32,869 bases of DNA from Alphaproteobacteria bacterium (GTDB lineage Bacteria; Pseudomonadota; Alphaproteobacteria; UBA6615): positions 1-32,869 of the forward strand of contig JANQOE010000038.1 in the NCBI GenBank assembly GCA_028279245.1. Direction: 5' to 3'. Position 1 is the stretch's first letter, and every line of letters starts with the position of its first letter. A program made the position numbers and the translations under genes. This document shows, piece by piece, positions 24,426-32,869 of this stretch. The notes below the pieces were generated by a model that was not told where the DNA came from, ran no database searches, and was given only the letters and a program-made list of their open reading frames with translations.

Positions 24426-25050
24426 GACGGATATCCTCCAACCGCACGATGATCCCGCGGGGGTCTGATATGCTCGGCGAGTAGTTCGCGTGCATTGACC
24501 ACGACCGAGAGGCCTCGCGAACCTCGGTCTGTGCGTTCTCACCTTTCAGGAACAAGCACACTGTTCTCTCATGAAGGAACGGTGCGGCGTAGTCAAGCAG
24601 GGTATCGACCTTGGCGAGGGCTCGTGCGGTGATGAAATCGGCCGGAAATGCCTCTAATGACTCGATTCTTTGGCTGTGGATAGTTGCCGGGGCGCCGGTG
24701 ACGCGGCAGGCCTCGCGCAGAAAAGCCGCCTTCCGCCGGTTGCTTTCAACCAGGTGGACGTTGGGATAACCCATGATCGCCAGGACCAGGCCAGGAAACC
24801 CGGCGCCGGTCCCAATATCCAGCAGCGGCCCCGAGTTGCCTTCAAGTAATGGGAAGAGTTGGGCGCTATCCAGGATATGCCGGCGCCAGATCTCGCCCCT
24901 CGTGGACTCGCCCACCAGGTTGATGCGTCTTTGCCAAGACTCGAGCAGCCGAACGAAGGACTCCAGGCGGCCTGTCGTTTCACGTGAAACGCGGATTTCT
25001 CTTTGGAAAGACTCGCTGTCGACTACATTCCCCCGTTTCACGTGAGTCAC
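24418..25050 (-). CDS. rsmG: 16S rRNA (guanine-N7)-methyltransferase RsmG (GidB)
   Basis: This 210-residue SAM-dependent enzyme methylates N7 of G527 in 16S rRNA. The SAM loop is [10 protein letters not shown] (78-87); further hallmarks are the Asn-Leu-Val segment with Arg-His-Ile-Leu-Asp-Ser (57-62) and Ala-Arg-Ala-Leu-Ala-Lys. GTG 25050 overlaps the mnmG stop as GTGA and is taken as the start; a second in-frame GTG is at 25041. A full parS core lies inside the 5' end of the gene and a degenerate one covers the start itself, so ParB loading and rsmG expression share DNA here. Confidence 0.96.
   Translation of the reverse strand: MTHVKRGNVVDSESFQREIRVSRETTGRLESFVRLLESWQRRINLVGESTRGEIWRRHILDSAQLFPLLEGNSGPLLDIGTGAGFPGLVLAIMGYPNVHLVESNRRKAAFLREACRVTGAPATIHSQRIESLEAFPADFITARALAKVDTLLDYAAPFLHERTVCLFLKGENAQTEVREASRSWSMHANYSPSISDPRGIIVRLEDIRHA
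24976..24991. promoter_or_regulatory. parS site 1 (inside rsmG)
   Basis: CGTTTCACGTGAAACG is a perfect 16-bp palindrome and matches the TGTTTCACGTGAAACA ParB-binding consensus at 14 of 16 positions; the central 14 bases are exact. It lies in the coding sequence of rsmG, about 1.4 kb from the parB start. Confidence 0.9.
25034..25049. promoter_or_regulatory. Degenerate parS-like site at the rsmG start
   Basis: CGTTTCACGTGAGTCA matches the parS consensus at 13 of 16 positions: the left half is intact and the right half has two changes at normally fixed bases. It covers the first codons of rsmG and the mnmG stop. It may be a weak ParB site or a decayed copy. Confidence 0.45.
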
Positions 25051-26909
25051 GCTGCGTCTGACACCTCATCCCGCTTCACGAAACGCAGCAAAGCCGTCAG
25101 CGCAGCCGGGGTAACTCCTTCGATCCTCCCAGCCTGTCCCAGTGTCGCCGGCCGGACGGCTTCCAATCGTTCTCTCACCTCATTCGACAGGCCGCCAACG
25201 GCGCTGTAGTCCAACTCAGGTGGCAGGCGCAGCGCTTCGTCACGTCGAAACGCTCGAATGTCCCGCTCCTGCCGGGCTAGATAGCCGCTGTATTTCTCTT
25301 CGTTACCCAATCGTTCCAACACCCACCCCGGAACCTCGGCCAGGGCCGGCCAAACCTCGTCCAGCACGTCCCGCGGAACCCCATTCCCTATCAATTCCAG
25401 CGCTGTCCTGCGCACCCCGTCCTGGTTCACCCGGACATCCAGCCGCGCCAGGTCCGTCGGCGTAGCTGTCAGACCCTTTAAAAGAACCCTTCCCTCGCTC
25501 AGTACCCGCGCCTTGTCTTCATACGCGCCAGACCGCACACCACCCACAAGACCCCAACGCACGCCCATTGGCGTCAATCTTTGGTCCGCATTATCCGCCC
25601 GCAGATGCAAACGGTACTCCGCCCGGGACGTGAACATTCGATACGGTTCCGAAACACCGCGGGTCGTCAGATCGTCAATCAAGACCCCCAGATACGCATC
25701 TGCCCGGGAGATCTCCCCCAAACTGCCATCCCCGGCGCGCGCCGCAGCACTCGCCCCAGCCCAGAGGCCCTGGGCCGCCGCCTCCTCATATCCCGTGGTC
25801 CCGTTGATCTGGCCCGCCAGGTACAGCCCACCCAGCGCCCTGGATTGCAGGTCAGGCCCCAACTCCCGCGGATCCACATAGTCGTATTCAATCGCGTACC
25901 CCGGCCGCACAATCTCTGCCCGTTCCAGCCCAGCAATCGAACGAACAAACGCCTCCTGCACTGCCGCTGGCAAAGCTGTGGAGATCCCATTCGGATAGAC
26001 CAGCGGATCGACCCGGCCCTCCGGTTCCAGGAAGATCTGGTGGCGCCCCTTCTCCTCAAACCGCACCACCTTGTCCTCGATCGACGGACAATAGCGCGGC
26101 CCGGTCCCCTGGATCTGCCCCGAATACATCGGCGAGCGCGACAGATTCGACCGGATTAGCCGATGCGTCTCCTCCGTGGTGTAGGCCAGATGACACGGTA
26201 CCTGATCCTCCGTCACCCCATGGGTCAGGAAGGAGAAGGGCTCCGGTGAAGCATCCCCAGGTTGCAACTGCAGATCTCGATAGTTAATCGAGCTGCGCCT
26301 CAATCGCGGCGGAGTACCCGTCTTCAGCCGACCTTTCCGCAAACCCAACGAGTCCAGACGCGCCGCGAGCCCATAGCTCGCCTTGTCGCCCATTCGCCCG
26401 GCTGCGTAACGATCCTCCCCGATATGGATCTCCCCCCGGAGGAAGGTCCCGGTCGTCAATACGACGGCGCCGCAGCGAACCTCTGACCCATCGGCGAACC
26501 ACACCCCTTCCACCCGACCGTCGCCGACGACCAAATCGGTCACCTCACCAGCCGCAATCTCCAGTCCCGCCTGGGCCGCCAGAGCTTCCTGCATGGCTCG
26601 GGCGTAGAGGCCCCGGTCTTGTTGGGCTCGCGGACCACGGACCGCCGGTCCCTTCCGCCGATTGAGCAGCCGGAACTGAATCCCACCGGCATCGGCGACA
26701 CGGCCCATCAATCCATCCAGAGCATCGATCTCCCGCACCAAATGCCCTTTACCCAGCCCACCGACCGCCGGATTGCATGACATCGCGCCGATGGTTTCCA
26801 CCTTGTGCGTGGCGAGCAGTGTTCTTGCGCCCATGCGGGCGGCCGCCGCGGCGGCCTCACACCCAGCATGACCACCGCCAATCACCACCACATCGTAAAG
26901 TTTCGACAT
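25047..26909 (-). CDS. mnmG: tRNA uridine-5-carboxymethylaminomethyl modification enzyme MnmG (GidA)
   Basis: This 620-residue FAD protein, together with MnmE, installs the cmnm5/nm5 group on wobble uridine 34. FAD is bound through [11 protein letters not shown] (about 8-18). The family signature [13 protein letters not shown] follows, and TGTFLRG and [20 protein letters not shown] include the second family motif and the active cysteine. The C-terminal helical region that contacts MnmE is complete. ATG 26909 is chosen because it lies just before the first strand; a GTG at 26930 would add seven residues. The stop overlaps the rsmG start; mnmE lies 64 nt upstream across parS site 2. Confidence 0.97.
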   Translation of the reverse strand: MSKLYDVVVIGGGHAGCEAAAAAARMGARTLLATHKVETIGAMSCNPAVGGLGKGHLVREIDALDGLMGRVADAGGIQFRLLNRRKGPAVRGPRAQQDRGLYARAMQEALAAQAGLEIAAGEVTDLVVGDGRVEGVWFADGSEVRCGAVVLTTGTFLRGEIHIGEDRYAAGRMGDKASYGLAARLDSLGLRKGRLKTGTPPRLRRSSINYRDLQLQPGDASPEPFSFLTHGVTEDQVPCHLAYTTEETHRLIRSNLSRSPMYSGQIQGTGPRYCPSIEDKVVRFEEKGRHQIFLEPEGRVDPLVYPNGISTALPAAVQEAFVRSIAGLERAEIVRPGYAIEYDYVDPRELGPDLQSRALGGLYLAGQINGTTGYEEAAAQGLWAGASAAARAGDGSLGEISRADAYLGVLIDDLTTRGVSEPYRMFTSRAEYRLHLRADNADQRLTPMGVRWGLVGGVRSGAYEDKARVLSEGRVLLKGLTATPTDLARLDVRVNQDGVRRTALELIGNGVPRDVLDEVWPALAEVPGWVLERLGNEEKYSGYLARQERDIRAFRRDEALRLPPELDYSAVGGLSNEVRERLEAVRPATLGQAGRIEGVTPAALTALLRFVKRDEVSDAA

Positions 26910-26938
26910 CGCAACTACCCACCCGCACACAAGGTGTG

Positions 26939-26954
26939 CGTTTCACGTGAAACA
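26939..26954. promoter_or_regulatory. parS site 2 (between mnmE and mnmG)
   Basis: CGTTTCACGTGAAACA matches the ParB consensus at 15 of 16 positions, with an exact central 14-bp palindrome. It fills the 64-nt gap between the mnmE stop and the mnmG start, so bound ParB could also affect mnmG transcription. Confidence 0.92.
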
Positions 26955-26973
26955 CTGCACAAAAACATGTGCA

Positions 26974-28284
26974 TCACTTGCCGATGCAGAATTCTGCAAA
27001 CACCCCATCAAGGACCGAGTCAAGGTCCACGCGACCCACCAGTTTGCCCAGGCATCCGACCGCAAATCTCACATCTTCGGCCAACAATTCCCCGGACCCA
27101 CCGCCCACAGCCCTATCCAACGCCGCCAGACACCCTTCCAACGCTTCCCGATGCCGCGCGCGGCTCACGGCCGGCGACTCCCAGTCCCCATATCGCGACC
27201 GCACCGCCTGTTCCAATGCCCCGAGCAACTGGTCCAGCCCGGCACCTGTCATCGCCGAGACCTCAATCCCCTCCGCCCCAGCCGGTCGACCCTGAAGATC
27301 GACCTTGTTCCACACCCGAATCGGTTCCGCGGCTCGCCCTGGCGCCTCCGGCAACGCCGTATCCGCCGACCCGACAGCCACCACCACCCCCGCCCGATCC
27401 GCCTCCTTCAGCGCCCGCCGAACGCCCTCAGCCTCGACGTCTTCCTCTGTCTCGCGAAGACCCGCCGTATCACATACCGTCACCGGCAGCCCACCGAGAT
27501 CCAGCTGCACCTCGATAATGTCCCTGGTGGTGCCCGCCCGGGTCGAGACGATGGCCACCTCTCGGCCGGCCATCCGGTTCAACAGGCTCGATTTCCCGGC
27601 ATTCGGCGGCCCGACGATCGCCACCCGAAACCCCTCCCGCACCAACTCACCGCGGCGCCTATCATCCAGATGCCGTGCAATCTGCGCCCGCACCGCTCCC
27701 AGTATCTCTACCGCCTGTTGGTGAAGCTCGTTCTCCGGCACGTCCTCATCCGAAAAATCCAGACCAACCTCAACCCAGCCCAGCGCCCGCACCAGTTCGC
27801 CCCGCCAGCCCTCATAGACGCCCGCCAGCGAGCCGCCCATCTGGGACAACGCTTGGCGTCGCTGCGCCGCGGTTCGCGCTGCTACCAAGTCCGCCAGGCC
27901 CTCGGCCGCTGTCAGGTCCATCTTCCCATTGACGAACGCCCGTCGGGTGAACTCCCCGGGTTCCGCTAACCGGGTATCCGCCAAGCGCCCAAGCGCCCCC
28001 AGCACACCGTCCACGACCGACGACCCGCCATGCACCTGGAACTCCGCCACGTCCTCCCCGGTAAAGCTCTCCGGTCCGGGAAACCACGCCACCATGCCCC
28101 GGTCCAACACCTCTCCAGCGCCATCCCGCAGGACACGCAGGGTCAGACACCGCGGCGCCGGCACTTCTCGGCCCGTCAGCGCCCCAATCGTGCGGCTGGC
28201 CGCCGCCCCGGACACCCGGATAACCGCCACGCCCGCCGGTCCCACGCCGGAAGCCAATGCATAGATGGTGTCGTCGCCAACCAT
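26974..28284 (-). CDS. mnmE: tRNA modification GTPase MnmE (TrmE)
   Basis: This 436-residue GTPase partners MnmG in wobble-uridine modification. The N-terminal tetrahydrofolate-binding domain (1-120) shows Asp-Thr-Ile-Tyr-Ala-Leu-Ala and EPGEFTRRAFVNGK. The G domain follows: G1 GPPNAGKS (225-232), TTRD (252-255), G3 DTAG (272-275) and G4 NKVD (326-329). The C-terminal Phe-Cys-Ile-Gly-Lys is the invariant family end with the catalytic Cys. The length is slightly short of the usual 450, without missing motifs. A small DUF6489 gene lies 24 nt upstream on the same strand and probably shares the transcript. Confidence 0.97.
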   Translation of the reverse strand: MVGDDTIYALASGVGPAGVAVIRVSGAAASRTIGALTGREVPAPRCLTLRVLRDGAGEVLDRGMVAWFPGPESFTGEDVAEFQVHGGSSVVDGVLGALGRLADTRLAEPGEFTRRAFVNGKMDLTAAEGLADLVAARTAAQRRQALSQMGGSLAGVYEGWRGELVRALGWVEVGLDFSDEDVPENELHQQAVEILGAVRAQIARHLDDRRRGELVREGFRVAIVGPPNAGKSSLLNRMAGREVAIVSTRAGTTRDIIEVQLDLGGLPVTVCDTAGLRETEEDVEAEGVRRALKEADRAGVVVAVGSADTALPEAPGRAAEPIRVWNKVDLQGRPAGAEGIEVSAMTGAGLDQLLGALEQAVRSRYGDWESPAVSRARHREALEGCLAALDRAVGGGSGELLAEDVRFAVGCLGKLVGRVDLDSVLDGVFAEFCIGK

Positions 28285-28308
28285 TACCCTTCCGCAGCGA
28301 ACTCGAGC

Positions 28309-28551
28309 CTACTTCGTTCCCTTACCGAACTGATCCCAAAACTGCTTCTGGAAGGCTTGCCAGTCGGCAGTGCCCGCCGCCCCCGGCATCCACATCTTCA
28401 ACAACGCCTGGGGATCCATCGAAGCGAGCCCCGCCTGCATGCGCTTTTCCATCTCCGCCATGATCCGGGACTGCACCTCCTGCAGATCCGGAACCCCAAA
28501 AAACTCCCGCGCCTCCTGCGGCGTACATTCCACGTCGATTGAAATCTTCAT
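28309..28551 (-). CDS. DUF6489-like small protein
   Basis: This 80-residue protein starts at ATG 28551 with MKISIDVECTPQEAREFFG, a pattern I associate with a small alphaproteobacterial family (DUF6489) found beside mnmE and with polyhydroxyalkanoate-related genes. A Met-rich amphipathic helix follows (residues 27-60, including Met-Asp-Pro-Gln-Ala-Leu) and an aromatic C-terminal helix with Trp-Gln-Ala-Phe-Gln-Lys-Gln-Phe. It has no signal peptide or catalytic motif. The frame extends upstream, but without family character. The shape recalls phasin-like or adaptor proteins (inference). It would be read with mnmE, 24 nt downstream. Confidence 0.8.
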   Translation of the reverse strand: MKISIDVECTPQEAREFFGVPDLQEVQSRIMAEMEKRMQAGLASMDPQALLKMWMPGAAGTADWQAFQKQFWDQFGKGTK

Positions 28552-28697
28552 CGCCCGTCCACACTCCACACCAATTTGTCGCCGCCACCTACCACCACGC
28601 TCCGCCGAGCGCCATCCCAACGCGGTCTCGCCCCTTGAAGCCCCCACGAAGCCTTCATACCCTCCCCTTAACCGTACTCAGCGAGGAGCCCGAACCC

Positions 28698-29402
28698 GTG
28701 CCCGACATCTCCGTCAACGCCCCAGGCGGCGGCAGCTTCACCGCGCATGTCGCCCTGCCAAACAAACCCAATGCTCCCGCCCTGCTCGTCATTCAGGAAA
28801 TCTTCGGGGTGAACCACGTCATGCGCGACCTCTGCGCCAGATATGCAGAAGCCGGTTATCTCGCTATTTGCCCCGATTTGTTTTGGCGTCAACAACCCGG
28901 CATCCAAATCACCGACAAGACCGATGCCGAATGGCAGCGCGCGTTCGAGCTATATCAAGGTTTCGACGAGGCCAAGGGCGTTGACGACCTGCGCGCCACC
29001 CTCGACGCCATCCGCGCCGATGACCGTTGCACCGGTAAGGTCGGCACCGTCGGCTACTGCCTCGGCGGCAAGCTCGCCTATCTGATGGCCACCCGCTCCA
29101 ACGCCGATTGCAGTGTCGGCTATTACGGCGTCGGCATCGAAAACAGTCTCGCCGAGGCCAACAACATTACCGCACCGCTGCTCCTCCATGTCGCCGAACA
29201 GGATGAATACTGCCCAGCCCCAGCGCAGCACCAGATCAACGACGCCCTCGCCAGCGCCCCTAAGGTCACCATCCACGCCTATCCCGGTATGAACCACGCC
29301 TTTGCCCGTATCGGCGGCGCCCACTATGACCAGTCCGCAGCGGAACAAGCAAATACCCGAACCGCCGCGTTCTTCGCCCAGCATCTCGGCGGTGCTGCAT
29401 GA
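28698..29402 (+). CDS. Dienelactone hydrolase family protein
   Basis: This 234-residue alpha/beta hydrolase has the catalytic triad Cys121 (GYCLGG), Asp169 (AEQDEYCP) and His200 (MNHAF), exactly the Cys-Asp-His set of dienelactone hydrolase. The Gln-Glu-Ile-Phe-Gly motif (33-37) is also typical. GTG 28698 is chosen since GAGGAG stands 9 nt upstream and homologues begin near here; the open frame extends further without family character. Members hydrolyse dienelactone in chloroaromatic breakdown, but many act on other lactones or esters, and no ring-cleavage genes are near. Its stop overlaps the quinone oxidoreductase start as ATGA, so the two are co-expressed. Confidence 0.92.
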   Translation: MPDISVNAPGGGSFTAHVALPNKPNAPALLVIQEIFGVNHVMRDLCARYAEAGYLAICPDLFWRQQPGIQITDKTDAEWQRAFELYQGFDEAKGVDDLRATLDAIRADDRCTGKVGTVGYCLGGKLAYLMATRSNADCSVGYYGVGIENSLAEANNITAPLLLHVAEQDEYCPAPAQHQINDALASAPKVTIHAYPGMNHAFARIGGAHYDQSAAEQANTRTAAFFAQHLGGAA

Positions 29403-30376
29403 CAAAGGCCATCCGTTTCACAAGACCCGGCGGACCCGAAGTCCTCGAATGGACCGACGTCGACCTACCGCCGCCCGGCCCTGGTGAAATCCAACTGACC
29501 CATACCGCGACCGGCCTGAACTACATCGACGTCTATCACCGCACCGGTCTGTATCCCGTGGAAATGCCATCCGGTCTGGGAGTGGAAGGCGCTGGAACGG
29601 TCACCGCCATTGGTCCCGACATTTCCGAATTCTCAGTCGGGGACCGTGTCGCCTATGTCATGGGACCTCTCGACGCCTATTCCGAGGCCCGCAACTTCCC
29701 CGCCAACAAAGCCGTTCGTCTCCCCGGCAGCATCGCCGACAGACAGGCCGCCGCCATGATGCTGCAGGGTCTAACCGTGCAATACCTCATCCGCCAAACC
29801 TTCCCAGTTGAGAGTGGCATGACAGTCCTGTTCCATGCCGCCGCCGGCGGCGTCGGTATCATCGCATGCCAATGGCTCAAACATCTCGGCGTAACGGTCA
29901 TCGGGACCGTCGGCTCCCCACAGAAAGCTGAACTCGCGCGGCACCATGGCTGCGAACACGTCATCGATTACACGACTGAGAATTTCGTCGAGCGGGTCCG
30001 CGACATAACCGGCGGAAACGGTGTTCCCGTCGTCTACGACGGCGTCGGCAAAACCACCTTCGAAGGTTCCCTCGACTGCCTGGCGCCCCGCGGCATGATG
30101 GTCAGCTTCGGCAATGCCTCGGGCCCGGTGCCGCCCTTCGCGTTAGGCACGCTCACGGCAAAGGGGTCCCTCTACGTCACGCGGCCGACCCTCGCCACCT
30201 ACGTTGCCGACCGCGCGTCCTACATTTCAATGTGCGAGGAATTGTTCGGCGTCGTCCAATCCGGCGCCATCAAAATAGAAGTCCATCAGGAATACGCGCT
30301 GCACGACACGCAACAGGCCCACCGCGACTTGGAGGCCCGCAAGACGACAGGCTCGACGGTTCTGATACCGGCCTAG
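29399..30376 (+). CDS. qor: Quinone oxidoreductase, NADPH-dependent, zinc-free MDR
   Basis: This 325-residue medium-chain reductase is of the zeta-crystallin/QOR group. The family motif NYIDVYHRTGLYP (41-53) and the nucleotide loop AAAGGVG (147-153) are both present, and the zinc ligands of alcohol dehydrogenases are absent, as normal for QOR. It reduces quinones or enones with NADPH in the cytosol, a detoxification role. It overlaps the dienelactone hydrolase gene by 4 nt and converges on rho with a 9-nt gap. The pair sits between mnmE and rho, which are often neighbours in alphaproteobacteria. Confidence 0.93.
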   Translation: MTKAIRFTRPGGPEVLEWTDVDLPPPGPGEIQLTHTATGLNYIDVYHRTGLYPVEMPSGLGVEGAGTVTAIGPDISEFSVGDRVAYVMGPLDAYSEARNFPANKAVRLPGSIADRQAAAMMLQGLTVQYLIRQTFPVESGMTVLFHAAAGGVGIIACQWLKHLGVTVIGTVGSPQKAELARHHGCEHVIDYTTENFVERVRDITGGNGVPVVYDGVGKTTFEGSLDCLAPRGMMVSFGNASGPVPPFALGTLTAKGSLYVTRPTLATYVADRASYISMCEELFGVVQSGAIKIEVHQEYALHDTQQAHRDLEARKTTGSTVLIPA

Positions 30377-30385
30377 CCGACGACC

Positions 30386-31642
30386 CTACTGGTTCATCGA
30401 CTCAAAGAAGTCGGCGTTGTTCTTCGTCGACTTCAACTTCCCGAGCAGGAACTCCATCCCGTCGACCACGCCCATCGGCATGAGGATCCGGCGCAGCACC
30501 CACATCTTTTGCAGCACCGCCTTGTCGACCAGCAATTCCTCTTTCCGCGTGCCCGACCGGGTGATGTCGATCGCCGGGAAGGTCCGTTTGTCGGCCAGCT
30601 TCCGGTCGAGGATCAGCTCCGAGTTACCGGTGCCCTTGAACTCTTCGAAGATCACTTCGTCCATCCGGCTGCCGGTCTCGATCAGCGCCGTGGCGATGAT
30701 GGTCAGCGACCCGCCGCCCTCGATATTTCGGGCAGCGCCGAAGAACCGCTTCGGCCGCTGCAAGGCATTGGCATCGACACCGCCGGTCAACACCTTGCCG
30801 CTTGACGGCACCACCGTGTTGTAGGCACGCGCCAGCCGGGTGATGCTATCCAGGAGGATCACCACATCCCGCTTGTGCTCGACCAGTCGTTTCGCCTTCG
30901 CAATAACCATCTCCGCCACCTGAACATGGCGGGAAGCCGGCTCATCGAAGGTCGAACTAATCACCTCGCCCCGGACCGTCCGGGCCATGTCGGTGACTTC
31001 CTCGGGCCGCTCGTCGATCAACAGAACGATCAGGTAGACCTCGGGGTGGTTCGCCATGATGGCCTTGGCAATGTTCTGCATCACCACGGTCTTGCCCGCC
31101 CGCGGCGGTGAGGTCAGCAGCGCCCGCTGCCCCTTGCCCAGGGGCACCACCAGATCGATAACCCGCAGCGACGGGTCTTTCACTGTCGGATCGTCGATTT
31201 CCAGCTTCAGTGCTTCTTCCGGGTAAAGGGGGGTCAGATTGTCGAAATTTATGCGATGCCGCGCCTGCTCCACATCATCGAAATTGACCTTGCTGACCTT
31301 CAGCAGCGCGAAATAGCGCTCCCCATCCCGCGGCGCACGAATCTCACCCTCGACCGTATCACCGGTCCGCAAGCCGAACCGACGGACCTGGCTTGGCGAC
31401 ACGTAGATGTCATCCGGCCCCGGCAAATAGTTCGACTCCGGCGAACGCAGGAAGCCGAAGCCGTCCTGCAACACCTCGAGCACTCCGCCACCGGATATGC
31501 CGACATCGCTTTCCGCCAGCACCTTGAGAATCGAGAACATCATGTCCTGCGTTCTCAGGCTGCTGGCGTTCTCAATTTCGAGCTCCTCCGCGAACGCTAA
31601 CAGCTCCGCCGGGGTCTTTGTTTTGAGTTCTTGAAGGTCCAT
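30386..31642 (-). CDS. rho: Transcription termination factor Rho
   Basis: This 418-residue hexameric RNA helicase releases RNA polymerase at Rho-dependent terminators. The N-terminal domain and the cold-shock-like RNA-binding fold (about 48-120) include Gly-Phe-Gly-Phe-Leu-Arg and a Tyr-Val-Ser-Pro-Ser-Gln-Val segment. The ATPase has Walker A SPPRAGKT (178-185), Walker B Val-Ile-Leu-Leu-Asp-Ser, Q-loop [11 protein letters not shown] and R-loop [11 protein letters not shown]. The length matches E. coli Rho (419). It starts at ATG 31642, about 200 nt after hemJ on the same strand; that long leader could hold autoregulation, which is known for rho in other bacteria. Confidence 0.98.
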   Translation of the reverse strand: MDLQELKTKTPAELLAFAEELEIENASSLRTQDMMFSILKVLAESDVGISGGGVLEVLQDGFGFLRSPESNYLPGPDDIYVSPSQVRRFGLRTGDTVEGEIRAPRDGERYFALLKVSKVNFDDVEQARHRINFDNLTPLYPEEALKLEIDDPTVKDPSLRVIDLVVPLGKGQRALLTSPPRAGKTVVMQNIAKAIMANHPEVYLIVLLIDERPEEVTDMARTVRGEVISSTFDEPASRHVQVAEMVIAKAKRLVEHKRDVVILLDSITRLARAYNTVVPSSGKVLTGGVDANALQRPKRFFGAARNIEGGGSLTIIATALIETGSRMDEVIFEEFKGTGNSELILDRKLADKRTFPAIDITRSGTRKEELLVDKAVLQKMWVLRRILMPMGVVDGMEFLLGKLKSTKNNADFFESMNQ

Positions 31643-31688
31643 TTACGTGTCCAAGTAAAACGGTCTGGACTAATCCGATCGCCACGAC

Positions 31689-31702
31689 ACCCGGAACCGG
31701 GT
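31689..31702. repeat. Palindrome in the rho leader
   Basis: ACCCGGAACCGGGT is two perfect 6-bp arms with a 2-bp centre, lying about 47 nt upstream of the rho start. It may be an operator or a small RNA hairpin. The rest of the 203-nt hemJ-rho gap shows no convincing promoter or intrinsic terminator. Confidence 0.35.
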
Positions 31703-31845
31703 TCTAAAGGCGTTTAACAGCCGGCCTGTCCGCCAGCTTCTGTTCGTTACGATCGGGGAGAAAGGTGGAAGTCGCGAGTACCCTTCACGCGATTTCCTGA
31801 CAGTTAGTGTGTCCCATCCGGGAAGTCAACGATCTTTCCCAGGCC

Positions 31846-32295
31846 CTAAAAGGGCTTGGCCACTACCATGAAAACGATGATCACCATCAACAGCGCCGGC
31901 GCTTCGTTCCACATCCGGTAAACCCGCTGCGGCCGCGTGTTCTTATCGTCGGCAAAGTCCTTGAACCACCGGACATAGACATGGTGCAGATAACTCATGC
32001 CGGCCACCGCCGCCAATTTGACCCAAATCCAACCCGAGGACCAATCAACCACAGCGGGCGTGCCAGCCAGCAATATCCCGAGAATGAACACGGCCACCAT
32101 CGCCGGGTTCATGATCGCCCGCAGCAACCGGCGTTCCATCACCTTGAAGGTTTCCGACTGCTGCGACCCCGGTTCGGCGGCGGCGTGGTAGACAAACAGC
32201 CGCGGCAGATACAGCAACCCAGCCATCCAAGAAATCACCGCAATGATGTGCAGCGATTTGATCCACAGATAGGCGCCGCCGAGGAAGTCCAACAT
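31846..32295 (-). CDS. hemJ: Protoporphyrinogen IX oxidase HemJ
   Basis: This 149-residue inner-membrane heme-biosynthesis enzyme oxidises protoporphyrinogen IX to protoporphyrin IX, just before iron insertion by HemH. It has four hydrophobic helices; the first carries WIKSLHIIAVISWMAGLLYL with His16, followed by the conserved Lys51 region (TFKVMERRLL). Both residues match those reported as essential in the family. ATG 32295 is chosen because homologues start right before Tyr-Leu-Trp-Ile-Lys; longer starts would overlap hemH. It begins 2 nt after the hemH stop, giving a hemH-hemJ-rho order found in many alphaproteobacteria. Confidence 0.93.
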   Translation of the reverse strand: MLDFLGGAYLWIKSLHIIAVISWMAGLLYLPRLFVYHAAAEPGSQQSETFKVMERRLLRAIMNPAMVAVFILGILLAGTPAVVDWSSGWIWVKLAAVAGMSYLHHVYVRWFKDFADDKNTRPQRVYRMWNEAPALLMVIIVFMVVAKPF

Positions 32296-32297
32296 TG

Positions 32298-32869
32298 CTA
32301 GCCGTCTATCTGCGCTGGACAGCGGGTCCATTGCGCCCGACACAGCCGGCCGCCGGAACCACTACAAGGAACCTGACTCGCATCGACCACTGTTCGCACC
32401 ACCTCGGCTAAGCCATCGATAAACCCGGTTGCTACACCGGCTGTCTGAACCCTTTCATACGCCGGCACACCGGATTCCCGCGCCAACGTCGCATATTCGA
32501 TGTCCAACTCAACCAACGTTTCCGAGTGTTCGGAAACGAAGGCGATGGGCACGACAATGACGCCAACCCCATCCGCACCCGCCCGCTTGATCTCGTCGTC
32601 GGTCGACGGCCCGATCCATTCCAATGGCCCGACGCGGCTTTGGTAGCAAACGACCCAATCCAGATTGTCGACCGCCATCCGCGCAACTACCGCATCCGCG
32701 GTCCGTTCGACCTGCCATTGGTAGGGGTCTCCGCCTTCGACGATTTTCTTCGGCAAACCGTGGGCTGAGAACAACACCCGCCATCGCGCATCGCTGTTTT
32801 TCGCCAGGACCCCACGGACCGAGTCCGCGACGGTTGCGACAAAACCGTCGGCCATCGGATAGCAGCAAG
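32298..32869 (-). CDS. hemH: Ferrochelatase, C-terminal part (cut by window edge)
   Basis: The last 190 residues of ferrochelatase are visible; the gene runs off the right edge. The enzyme inserts ferrous iron into protoporphyrin IX. The fragment starts in a Cys-Cys-Tyr-Pro segment, then has LFSAHGLP with the catalytic His, Tyr-Gln-Ser-Arg-Val-Gly-Pro, and VSEHSETLVELD with the conserved Glu. An internal ATG at 32853-32855 is not a true start, because conserved sequence continues upstream of it. The C-terminus has two extra cysteines (Val-Pro-Cys and Leu-Cys), which could be free or metal-bound (unknown). The stop lies 2 nt before hemJ. Confidence 0.95.
   Translation of the reverse strand, partial: CCYPMADGFVATVADSVRGVLAKNSDARWRVLFSAHGLPKKIVEGGDPYQWQVERTADAVVARMAVDNLDWVVCYQSRVGPLEWIGPSTDDEIKRAGADGVGVIVVPIAFVSEHSETLVELDIEYATLARESGVPAYERVQTAGVATGFIDGLAEVVRTVVDASQVPCSGSGGRLCRAQWTRCPAQIDG

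Noticed and set aside
26947..27969. Long plus-strand open frame antisense to mnmE
   Set aside because: MnmE motifs G1 to G4 and the C-terminal Phe-Cys-Ile-Gly-Lys are all on the minus strand; this frame is a His/Pro/Arg-rich shadow.

Overview
The window is a GC-rich, densely packed stretch of bacterial chromosome. It most likely comes from an alphaproteobacterium of the Rhodospirillales type in the broad sense. The evidence is the gene order hemH-hemJ-rho ... mnmE-mnmG-rsmG-parA-parB facing holA-lptE-leuS-DUF3576, the alphaproteobacterial-type porin, and parS sites next to parAB. No rRNA, tRNA, insertion sequence, prophage or CRISPR array was seen. Both ends cut genes: the C-terminus of a possible polysaccharide deacetylase on the left, and ferrochelatase on the right.

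Layout. Positions 1-6748 (+) hold the tail of one gene, a small membrane protein, and a complete oligopeptide-type ABC importer: a fused two-domain ATPase, a periplasmic binding protein and two permeases. A metallo-beta-lactamase-fold hydrolase (6753-7592, -) converges on it. Divergent from that hydrolase is a protein with an N-terminal helix-turn-helix and coiled coils (7810-8427, +). Next comes a gene-free strip (8428-8722) with a consensus -10 box, several hairpins and a clear intrinsic terminator; this is a candidate small RNA.

Positions 8723-13998 (-) form the most unusual part. Five genes are very tightly packed (three 4-8 nt overlaps and one 17 nt gap): a RibD-C-like reductase, a BchC-like dehydrogenase without obvious zinc ligands, a 6-pyruvoyl-tetrahydropterin-synthase-fold protein that has lost its catalytic residues, a GT-B glycosyltransferase and a SAM-methyltransferase-like protein. 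DUF427 and an orphan OmpR-family response regulator follow on the same strand. I read the five as one pathway for an unknown, probably pterin- or pyrimidine-derived, glycosylated small molecule.

Positions 14031-17779 (+) carry a conserved hypothetical protein, an L,D-transpeptidase-fold protein, a JmjC/cupin oxygenase and a major porin with its own terminator. Positions 17901-22603 (+) carry the DUF3576 lipoprotein, leuS, lptE and holA, with leuS, lptE and holA tightly coupled. Positions 22600-28551 (-) carry the translation, tRNA-modification and chromosome-partition block (DUF6489, mnmE, mnmG, rsmG, parA, parB), with two good parS sites and one degenerate site. A dienelactone hydrolase and a quinone oxidoreductase (+) lie between this block and rho-hemJ-hemH (-).
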